From contig CM049307.1 in assembly GCA_026874595.1 (NCBI GenBank), forward strand, positions 3,619,579-3,683,578: a stretch of 64,000 nt of DNA, given 5' to 3'. The position numbers and the translations under genes were made by a program. How positions within the stretch are numbered: position 1 is the stretch's first letter; each line of letters opens with the position of its first letter. This document shows positions 11,901-23,900 of the stretch, piece after piece. The stretch is from Sipunculus nudus (Eukaryota > Annelida > Sipuncula > Golfingiida > Sipunculidae). A model generated the notes under the pieces. That model did no database searches. It saw only the letters and a list, made by a program, of their open reading frames with translations, and was not told where the DNA came from.

Positions 11901-14900
11901 ATTACTTACCAGCAATACAAGTGAAGACTTTTTCAAAGTCTGGAAAACACCTAAGAATTTGTGTAGTATTGGGCTTTGTGTGGGTCCCTGAACATACAGC
12001 GGTCTGGCAGGATGAACTGACTCCTCGCTCCTTACAACACTCTGTATAGATGAATACATGGTGTAATATAATATCTAAGTAGCTCCATAATTACTGTAAC
12101 AAATTAGTGTAAATTAGCAATTATTTGAAAACCAGAAAGATAATATACTGAACATTAAAAAATTAATATGCTGTCTTATACTTTAAACATAAACTACAAA
12201 AATATACAGCCGAGCGCCGTTCATCCAAAGGTTTTTGTTTGGAAAAACCAACGTTCAGATATTACTGATAGCCTGATATTCCTACTATGAGTAGTGGCAC
12301 ATTGTCATAGACTTCAGTTAGCTTTCAGAGTTTTTAAAAAGGAACCAGAACAGAATAAGTTGTGATAAATACCTGTTTGCTTACATGGAATCAACATATA
12401 AAACGTTCATTCAAGAAATATTTAATATTATATTTTCATCAACTTTATCAAGATTATTTGTCATTGAAGTACATGAAGCAGTTAACCCTTGCTGAACATG
12501 TGGATATCCTCCATGACAGTTTAACTCCCTCTGTACTGTCCCCTATTTGCGAACGTCCCAAATGAGTACAACTTTCAGCAAAGGGTTGGCTGCATGTCCA
12601 CAACCTCGGTGATTAGGTGTTGTTACACCTGCAACTCAGCAACCGCTGATGCATTCATCAATTAGTCGGAATAAATACACGTGCAATGATCTGCTCTTCC
12701 AATGCAATATATATTATTTTCAAATGGCCAAATTTTTATTTGTACAAATTTCGGATAAACAGTCATAATTTCAGTTCTCAAGTTTCAAATACAGCTAATG
12801 GTGTTCAGATGAATAGCGCTCCACTGTACTTAATAAAAGTGATTAATGTGATATATATGCAATCTGGTAGAAAATCAAGAGTCCCTACATCATGTTTAAA
12901 ATGACTAAAGTTATTGTAACTATAATTAGCAAGGACCTTTAGCTTTTGACATTTAATCAGGTTAATAAACAATGTTGAATATACACAAACACAGAGTTAG
13001 TCAGCAAGAGTAATTAGTCATCACTTACGCAGCAGAGCTTTTCCTTTTGTTCCAGCTTGGTTTGTGGCTGAAGAGGAAATTCACAACAAAAGAAATAAGA
13101 AACAAACTATGTTCCAAGGAAGTATTCTATGCATGTACAGAAATTAATGTCATATGTTAAAACAAGAAATGCACTTTATGTGATACAGATGTTATTTATA
13201 ATACAAATCAAACACTGTAATAATTATTACTTGCCCACAGAATATTAAGACAAAGTAAAGAGTAATTATAAACATGTGACATGCACTGACCGGGGCCTGT
13301 CATGACAGCGACGGTATATGACGGCATGCTGCTCCCGATGCTGTTGAAGGCTATGATATGTATGTGGTACTTGGTCTCTGCCATAAGATTAGTCAGGCTG
13401 TAGATGTTCTGTTTACCAACTTTTACCTGCCGGAATACAGGTAAGTCATTATAAGAAATCCTGCTCTGAAGCATGGCATTTTCTTCAATAGTGCATCATG
13501 TATACAAATAAATAAATTCACATCACACTCACTGCTCACAGGTTGACTATTCACTGATGCTCTACTGTATAACACAGATTTACATTTTTTTATCCAATTT
13601 AATTTATCCATTAAAAGCAAAATGAACTATTTACAGCACAGCAAACATGGATTTAATTTAGTTATTCAAAACAGCAAGTTTTTGGCCAATGAAAACAAAC
13701 ACTGAAATTTTAAAATTCAATGAAAAAAATTAAAGAAAATGAAATGAAAAGTAAAAACTGAAAATATGTTTTAACAAACTTACGTCACAATGACTTTGAA
13801 ATTTTTATTGTCAAGCCTTAGCCTCTTAGATACACACAATCCACAAAGCTTATCATTTACCTAGTCTGAACCAACATATATACCTGTGAAATTACAAATT
13901 ACAATTACAAATAAAAACCTTGCACGTAACTAAGATACCACGCTCGCTGAAAACGTCCGGTGCGAGCATGGCCTCTGACCTCTAAAAATTTCCAGTCACA
14001 TGACTACAGTTTTAACAAACTTACGTCACAATGACTTTGAAATTTTTATTGTCAAGCCTTAATGAGGAGAATGAATAACACCTGCACCCGTGGAATAACT
14101 AAAGGTCACATACAATGTGGTAATACAAAAGTATAAATATAAGGTACACTAGATTATCACCGTAGCAATTATAAGCAAACAGAAACATTATAAAGGACCA
14201 GAAGGAAACAAGCCCATAAATAAGCTACGTAAAGCGGTAATAAAAATTAGACTCCACCCAGAAGTCCATCCGTGTATGACGCTGGTGCACGAGGATAAAC
14301 ATAATGTGCCTGGAAAACTGCCTGCGTTTTCCAGCGACCAATTTGCATGGCAGCCTCCTGTGAAACGTTCTGGGCTACAGCAGCCGTAGCGGCGGAAGGC
14401 CTGAAGTTTTTGGCTTTAAACACCTTGGTGTCTAAACCGGCGAGCGCTATGGCTTGCCCTAAAGTTTTACTTATGATACAACTCGACACCGCCTGATAAG
14501 GCTGTCTGAGCGTGAGAAATAGTGGACTGTCCGGAATAGCCCCTCTGATGGAGGCTGTACGATTGATATATTCTCGCAGGCATTGCACCGGGTCTGTCTG
14601 AGGGTCATCTGTTGGAGGAATCACCACCTCAAAACCAGACCGCGAAGTGTCATTCTTTATACCAAAAAACCGAACCACAAGAGAACCGTCGTCTTAAAAA
14701 ACCATGTTGTTAGTTGAAAGCACATGAGCCCTGCAAGTCATTGTAGATGGATCAAACCTCTGTCCCCGCGGGGCCAGATCAGAGGGTCTGTCCATGAACA
14801 CTATCGCCAACAGAGTAACAGCTTTCAGGCGTAATCTATCCGTACTAAGGTCTTTGTTATCCGGCCATGCTTTAAACAGTCTTGAGAACGGCTCTAGTGG

Positions 14901-17900
14901 CATCACTTTAGTGCGCGCTGCCGGTGCAAGTGTACCTGATTTGACCAAGGCACAATACATTTTTTGAACAATCGGATTATCGGTCGGCGAAGACATACTC
15001 GAAGCATCAAAGTAACATTTGATGGCGGCCATTGCCAATTTTAGTTGAGATTCAGGGCGCGCAGACCCATCTGTAATATCGCAAAGTAGATTGACCACAT
15101 TACCTGGTGTGGCCAAACTCGGATCACCGCCTTGACAATACAGACTAAGTCTGCTAACAAACCGATTATATGTAGACAGTGTAGAGGTAGCCCATGCTAA
15201 CGGCAGCTGTTTAGCTGCTCTGTCTGATAGTCCAAACTGTAACGCCTTGGCTTCCCAGAGACTGGCCAGGCAAACAGTCGCCATCTCCTGTTTCTTAGTG
15301 GTTCTGCGGTGGAGCTTGGGGCCCTGATGGCAAAGCGATTGTTTGGGATTCGGAGCGGCGGCGCGATGCACATGTTCCTCAGTTCTCTGCACCAACTTTG
15401 AGCTGGCCAAAAAGGCGCAATCACTGTAGCGTCGGCCTGTTGCGTTTTGATGATTCTTACAACCCTGGACAGAAGACTGAACGGAGCGTTGACAAAATTG
15501 TTGTAGTCGTGCCAATCGTTTTGCGCCAGCGCATCTACAGCCATAGTATGTGGGTCTTTGTAAAGGCTGTTGTAGTTTGGCAGCAGTGCTGTAGCAAACG
15601 AAGCAAATCTGTCTACATGGTGAGGGCCGAACATTTTGTCGATCACAATAAATATCTGCGGATGAAGGCTCCATTCGTGTTTGTTCGACAAGCGGGACAG
15701 ACCATCGGCTACTGAATTGTCCCTTCCCGCTATATATTTGGTCTCTACTGTTATATTCCTGTCTGCACACTCGGCCCATATGGCTTTGGCTAGTTGGGTG
15801 AGCTTGTGTTGCGGACCACCCAGATTGTTCATGTATGCCACGGTAGTGATGTTGTCCGAGAGCAGTTGAATATGTTTGTTGGCTAGTTCTTGGGATAATG
15901 ACAGAATGGCCATCATTACTGCCATTAGCTCGCGATAGTTTGAATGTTCCTGTGACATTCGGTGATTCCAATAGCCTGCTGCTTGGCTGTCTTGAAAATG
16001 AGTGCCCCATCCAGAGCTGGAAGCGTCGGTAACTAACTGACCCTGGATCTGTTTGTGTACTATGGCCCTTCCGTTCCATGACGACATTGCGTTGAACCAC
16101 CATTGTAAATCTTTCATAGTCCCTGTGTCTATCACCAGTTTGTCCTGCCATGTTGAACGCGACTTGAGTAATCGATATAAGTTCCTTAATAACAACTTTC
16201 CAGGAAGAACAACACGACACATGGAGATACACTGGCCTGCGACACGAGCTAGCACCCTGGCAGTGGCTGTTCCTGAGCGCAAGATACGACTTATATCGTG
16301 TTTCAAAATATGTATCCTTCGTTTTGGGACATATATCCACACATGACCATCACCCTTATTTGTGTCAATCACAAAACCAATAAACTCCTTTAAAGTACTC
16401 GGATCTAACGATGACTTGGCCCAATTGACACGAAATCCAAGTGAAGAAATGACATTTAAAAAACACTCAGTGTCGGAATGCACATGTGCTGGATCACACA
16501 TTAACAAAAAATCATCAACAAAAGCTACAACTCGGAGACCTTTCTCCCGAAGTGTTTTTACAACACAACGAATTATCTTATGAAAATAATATGGACTACC
16601 ATTATAGCCGAAAGGAAGACATCTCCACTGATAATTCTTTCCACGCCACTTAAAACCTAAAAATTTGTGGTATTTCTTGGCAATTGGTACATGTTGAAAA
16701 CCTGATTTAATGTCTAAAGTAATCAGCAAATCATTTGGGCGTATCTGGTTAATAACCTCTCTGATATCTTCATTGCAGAATGTCGGTGGTACGCTGTAGG
16801 CATTAAGAAATCTGAGATCAGTTATAAGCCTATATTTACCTTGTCTTTTTGGAACAGTGCCTATAGGCGACACATTATGTGGAATAGCCCCGACCTTTTG
16901 TATAACACCTTCCTTAACGAGATCTTGTACCTCACTGTCCACGAATTTACTTTCCGCAAGATTAAACTTTTTATTACTTAATATTTGAGGAGGTGGAATC
17001 GAGTTGTCAAAACACAGGGGCACACCCTCTCTAATCCAATTAACAACCGTTGGAGAAGCTATTCTTTCCCATTCTGCAATGTGGTTAACTAACTGTTCTG
17101 ATAAACCCATACCAAAGTAGGCCGACAATATTAATTATCATGACGAACTTGTCCGCACTGGTGAAAACACTGTTAAAGAGGGAAAAATATACCTACTAAT
17201 GGTAAAAGTTCGATGTACATGCAAATTATTGACATATAATATCTTTCATGTTATGCGTAATACCATAAACAACATCAAGTCATAAAATGCACACCGAATG
17301 AAAACTGTTCCCAATTATGAGTCACTAGTATACACATTTAAGACTCTTCAGGGGAGGGGGCTGGGCGCGTATGAGGGATATTCCGATTAGTAAGTTAATG
17401 AAATCTATCTGGAATGTAGCCCCTTCCATGTGACTGTCCTCTTCGTCCTGTTTGACCTCTGCTGCGTCCCCGCTGTATTTGTCCGCGCAGACAACAAAAC
17501 TCGACAGCAGTCTTTAAATGTTCCAAATGTTGACTATTCAGCGCATATGTGTTATATTGCAGGCTCCTGAAAAATTTTGCGACACCTTCATCAAAATTAC
17601 TTTGAACCTGCAGGGCTGCTGATTCCGCTTGAATATATCTTAAATGGGCAAGCAAAATTGTATGCAGTTGAATCAGCGATTCCTTGCCAAGCGAACTATA
17701 CTGGTAGCATGTACCGCTACCCACTTCAGTGCAGTCTCAATATATCTTCCAGATCTACTGAGCGTATTAAAAACTTGTTGGTCGTCTCTTCGTATACCGA
17801 TGCGGGAATCATGCAACTTGTGATCAGACAGGAGTTTAACACCTTGTAACGAGTCTTTAATAGCATTATATTCTTCCTGCAATGATTCCCAGGGGGCTGT

Positions 17901-20900
17901 GGAATAAGAGTTTTCACCTCCAGGACCCCCGTCCGGCTCTAGGCCTGGTGTGGCAAAGCCTGAATTTGATACATTTCTGCCTGGCTCGACACAGGCGTCT
18001 GAACCACCCGTGATCTGTACACGTGACGCAGCGCTTTCGACTGACTCGAGTTTCTCACTTACTTTTAAATCCAGTCTTTATGGTTTTCTTTGACGAGAGC
18101 ATGCTCTGAATTGATTCTCTGTTCAATCGTTATCACTTTAGCGTCCAAATTATCAAGTTTCTGAATCAGAAAGTCAAGTTTACCTTCAATATCTCCCATA
18201 ATATCTTTCCTGCTGTGAGCAGCGATCTCGCCCGTGGATTGCACGTAACTAAGATACCACGCTCGCTGAAAACGTCCGGTGCGAGCGTGGCCTCTGACCT
18301 CTAAAAATTTCCAGTCACATGACTACAGCTGCAACTGCTTCAAATTATGTATAGTTTGACTATATGTATACTTTTACACAATTTCAGTGTAATTACAAAA
18401 AGATATGTAGCTGCTGTCATCAATAATTTACACTGGTCTAATTAATTATTTATTCAGTATTATTATTTGTAACTAATTACAACTCACCTACACTGCTGTA
18501 ACAAAGAGATGTATAACTGCTTACAAATCACTTACACTGCCATAACAAAGAGATGTATTTGATGACATCCCACATACACTGCTATAACAAACAAATGTAA
18601 CTCATTATATCTCACCTTCACTGCTGTAACAAAAAGATGTGACTGATTAAATCTCATCTACACTGCTGTAACAAAGAGACTTGACTGCATGATTACATCT
18701 CACCTACACTGCTGTAACAAAGAGATGTGACTGTTACTGCACTAACACTGCTGTAACAAAGAAAATTGACTGATTACATCTCACTTACAATGCTGTAACA
18801 AAGAGATGGGACTGATAACATCTCACCTACACTGATGTAACAAAAGAGATGTGACTGATCACATCTCACCTCCATTTCAGTTACAATAAGATATGACTGA
18901 TGACATCTCACCTACACTGCAGTAAAAAAGAGATGTGACTGATTACATCTCACATCCATGCACTGTTGTAATAAAGAGATGTGACTGCTTACATCTCACC
19001 TACACTTCTGTAACAAACAGATGTGACTGATTACATCTCACCTACACTGCTGTAACATAGAGATATGACTGTAACTACACTGACACTGCTGTAACAAAGA
19101 GATGTGACTGATAACATCTCACTTACACTGATCTAACAAAGAGATGTGACTGTATGATTATATCTCACCTACATTGCTGTGATAAAGAGATGTGACTGAT
19201 TACATGTCACATACATTGCTATAACAAACAGATGTAACTGATTATATCTAATCTTCACTGCTTTAACAAACAGATATGATTGATTACACCTCATCTACAC
19301 TGCATTAACACAGAGATGTGACTGATTACATCTCACCTACACTGATGTAACACACAGATGTAACTGATTACTTCCTACCTACTCTTCTGTAATAAAGAGA
19401 CGTGACTGTCAGATTACATCCCACCTACACTGATGTAACAAAGAGATATGACTGTAACTACACTGACACTGCTGTAACAAAGAGACGTGACTGTTACTTA
19501 CACTGCTGTATCCAGGATCCCCATCTTTCTGATAAAAAATGCGATAACCCGTGATAGTGTTATAATTGACCAGTGGGCGGCTCCACTGGAGGGTGATGGA
19601 TGATGGTCCGCTGGGGATGGCTATCAAAGCTGCCGGGGGGGATGGCAACATTGCTGAAATTAATATAGATTTCATTACACAACTGATCTGTTTTATGTTT
19701 ATTTTACAGTGGTATAATGATTAACTTAAAGTTCAAAAAATTTACTGGAAAAAGACACCATACAATCCTCGAGAGTTAACCTATGGGAACTTTCTTGAGT
19801 ACAAGACTCTTCTTTTCATTTAAACTAAATTATTAACATCACAGCCAGCCATCCACTGGGAGAGTAGTACATTAACAAGATATAACACAAAGTAACTCAG
19901 TATTCCCTGACTACAGGTAATTTTATTAGATTATCCGATGTTTACAGTTTGGTTGAAAGAAAACCTTTTTTCCAAGTTCCCCTGATATCCAAGATGGCTG
20001 CTTATAGGAACCCTGCTATCAAATAAAATGGTTAAAAATACACTAACCACTGATACATTACCAAAATTTCAAATATAAATTTTCACTTACTGATAATTAA
20101 AATTCACCCAATCTGTATCCCTATTCCTTAGAAAATCTGAAAGCTTGTCTGAACTTCAAAAAAGCAATTTGAACTGCCCTTCACTCACCTCTGCCTTCTG
20201 CGTAGCACAGTATGATGTCATTTGACCTTGACATACACTGCCCATGCCCTGCTGTCACATTGTCAGGTATTCTCCCCATACAGTACACCAGGCAGATGTC
20301 AGCAACCCCACGCCTCTTACAGCAGGGAGCGTGGTTTCTTCCATCTAAATAAAATACAAACCTCTGACCCCAATAAAATATTAAAAGTGAAATTTCAATT
20401 AAAACAATTATTTTTTTTAAATAACTGTTTAAGATCTTTCTCTAATTTTAATTCTTCTCAAATAAACATATAGGTGTATATCAATTTTTAATGCATCACA
20501 AATTTAAAAGGCATATTTCTTCCTCTGGTCTGTATACCTGGTACCTATCTGGCCAGGATAACAGCGAGGGCAGAATCACCTACGTCTAAATGGTGAACCA
20601 TGCATCCTGTCAGATTATGAAAACCAAAGCCTGTATTTGAGTTATCAACTTGAAGCTGATACATATGTAAACTAATTACAGAGGGAGACATATATGGTTG
20701 GTTTTAACCACGTTTTATCAGATTGGTAAGGCCTGCACATCATCTGAGAGCTTATTTCTTTTTTTCAAATAAAACTTAAAATATAATTAAAATAAGACAT
20801 TTAACTAGATGTGGTTGGACAATGGTCCTCAGAAGGTCCCGTGTTTCTGCTAGTGCTGGACTAGTTTACATACAGGTGAAAAATTTGAAAAATATCACAA

Positions 20901-23900
20901 ACAGAAACAGGTTTTTATCAATATGTGTGATGGTGTTATACTGCGAAGGTGTTACGGATAATATTTGTCATGGATGCTCCAATTGGTACGGTTTTGATAA
21001 AGTACGGAATTACTCTATGTAAACTTGTGACGTATATGACTGTGTTCAGAGCTCTCGGTCAGTTTCCGTAGGTCCATGTGCAAGCGCCCACGCAGGTTAC
21101 AGCCTGGGACTATTTCGCTGTTGTAAGTTTAATATGTTAATTTGCTAGTATTCCAAATGTGAACTACTTTTCTTAACGTAAGGACAAATTTTCGTGTTGT
21201 TGAATTGGTTACTTTCGTTTCAATATGGCAGGTCTGGTGTCAAAGGTCATATTCAACCCTCGGAAAACTTCAGATTATCGCTCACAATAACACACGTGTA
21301 TCTTGCCGTAGTTTTTATTTATTTTGGTACGCCATGATATTAAATATGTAAGATTCGTTTGCATGAAACCTTTATTGTCATTAAGATTAATATGAATAAA
21401 CATTAAACAGTATTATCTCCAGAATGCAGGATAATAGTCAATAATACCATAATAGTCATGTCATTACTTAATGTATGTGTTGGTTATAAAATAACCATGT
21501 TCCTATACTTTGAATATCTGTAACTCCCAAGCATCAGTATACCTTATTATTTGTAATAATATAGAGGCTACCTAGATATTTATTATTATTTATTCTTTAA
21601 TTAGGAACCGGTGGATGTAGAGAGTACCCGGCCACCTTTTACCACCATTCATCACTTTAATCACCTTTATACCTCTATCAACATCAGTATTAGCCACCTC
21701 ATAGCAACTTATTATGGCTGCTGTTGAACTTCAATAAACTGGACTTTATCTATGGATGCATGTTGTGGCTATTTGTCAATTGAACCGGACTACATATGCA
21801 TGAGGGAAAAAATTGTACTGGATCAAATGATATTAAAGAAGATATTTCTGAAATAATGTGTGCAATAGAAAATCACCGATTTTAGTCTGTTAGCCATATT
21901 TGATTTTGAGCAAGTCTGTAATTCAATAGGTCTGGAGCCCTTATATGTACCAATCATCCCTGTGAATTTGGGAAAGCTGCATTATGTTGTTGTTGAGTTA
22001 TCGCGTGCAAAAGAAAATCAGTGAACAGGCTGTGGTGGCCATATGGAAATTCCGACAAGTCTGTAATTCGATAGGTCTGGAGCCATCATAGGTACCAATC
22101 ATCCCTGCATGTGAATTTGGGAAAGCTGCAGTATGTTGTTGTGAGTTATTGCATGAGAAAGAAAATCAGCGATTGGGCTATGGCGGCCATATGGGAAACC
22201 GACATGTCTGTAATTCGAAAGGTCTGGAGCCCTCATAGGTACCAATCATCCCTGTGAATTTGGGAAAGCTGCAGTATGTTGTTGTTGAGTTAACAGGCAC
22301 AAAAGAAAGTGTCACTGACGGAAAGACAGAAGATCTGTTCAAGTAACCTGGAGGTCTTGATCACCTCAATACTGTCTGAATGTCTCTGTCTGACATAATG
22401 CCAGGAGTTAAGTTACGGTCTGTCATGAATTCTAACAAAATATAACATTATTATAATGAAAATACACTCTGAATCACAAGAGATTATAACAGAAATGAGC
22501 TATAATACTCATACATAGGGTTTATATTCATATTTGGCATCATGCAGTCTGTAGAGTCTTACAGTGAATATAGTATCCATACACTGGGCAGAGCTTGCTG
22601 CAGGCTTGAAGAGTGATGCATGCTAGGATACTGGACATGTACAGACAAACCAGAACACTATTTAAATGAACTTACCAGAACCACACTTGAGCAGCCCAGG
22701 TAGATCAAAGATAGAACAATCTCTGCTGGCATCAAACCTGTCAGAATCCAGGCTGGCTGGGTCACAGGCAGGCTGACATTTCGCTGATACCTTATGCTTG
22801 ATGCAACAATCTGAAATGCATGTAAGGATCAAACCTTCTGAAAGGTCTTTTTGAGGGGTCACATTTAAATTCTTGTTATCTTAATCACAAACACATACCT
22901 GTTACATTTTGCATTGCTAGCATGGTACAAACACATACCTGTTACATTTTGCATTGCTAGCATGGTACAAACACATACCTGTTACATTTTGCATTGCTAG
23001 CATGGTACAAACACATACCTGTTACATTTAGCATTGCTGGCATGGTACAAACACATACCTGTTACATTTAGCATTGCTGGCATGGTACAAACACATACCT
23101 GTTACATTTAGCATTGCTGGCATGGTTCCTGGTGTAGTCATCTCAGCACCTACAAGGGTCATACATCACTCACTTTAATTTCAAAATCATGCACCACTAA
23201 ATCTCATCTCAAATTATGACATTTTAAATTAGCACATTTATCTCTTAACAGGCACTTTTTGTTTCACAGAGAATAAAGTCAAGAATAACAGGTCCTCATA
23301 TATTATAGCAAAAAAAAAACTGTACATTTAGCATAAAACAAACTAAGGTGTCAAACTGGACTTAATTAAACTTAATTATATTTAATGCACTTTGAGTTTT
23401 ACATCATCATTATGGCTTAATACAAAATTATACAATGACAGCATTATCACAGCTCTTTTTTATTTCTAAAATGACCGTATATGTAAGACCCACAGTATTA
23501 ACAACAGTCACTGAATAAGTAGTGAAACATTTTTGTCTAAAATTTTACACCTATTTTCTTGTGATTAAAGATTAGAACAAAGTGCTCACAAATCCTGTAA
23601 ATTTGCACCCTTGACTAAATAACTCCACAGGTTTGATAAAATTATCATGCAAAATAGGTTATACTTCAATAATCAAATCACATTTTTTCTTGTATCCTTC
23701 CTGCAAGCTGGCCAAGGTACACAAATTTTGTGTCAAAATGGAAAAAAAATTGCCCCTCCGTTTTCTGTGTGGCCTAAATTTAAAGGACCTGTTGGTAATT
23801 ACCTTCAATAGACAGCTTGACACTCTGGACAACATGAGGTAATTCTTTCACATCACACTTGTAATGGCCTTGATCATTTCCATCCACATTATTTATCCTG

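Larger units (their letters stand above)
13768..18328 (-). mobile_element. DIRS-order (Ngaro/PAT-like) tyrosine-recombinase retrotransposon in intron 8
   Basis: Read on -: A1 (18328-18239), gag, RT/RNase H, tyrosine recombinase, B1 (14061-14010), A2 (14009-13920), 99 nt, B2 (13820-13768). This A1...B1-A2-B2 arrangement is the split direct repeat of the Ngaro and PAT groups, which replicate through a circular intermediate and integrate with a tyrosine recombinase, leaving no target duplication. A1 and A2 differ at one of 90 positions and B1 and B2 appear identical, suggesting a recent insertion. Damage: two frame changes in gag and one in-frame stop in the recombinase; RT/RNase H is open. No methyltransferase-like domain was seen, favouring Ngaro over classic DIRS. 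Confidence 0.92.

Noticed and set aside
15285-16340. N-terminal two thirds of the 548-codon frame on -
   Set aside because: Shadow of the RT/RNase H ORF in another frame; only the part after 15284 is recombinase.
14247-17128. Complex retrovirus or endogenous virus reading of the RT element
   Set aside because: Split direct repeats and a tyrosine recombinase instead of LTRs, integrase and envelope.
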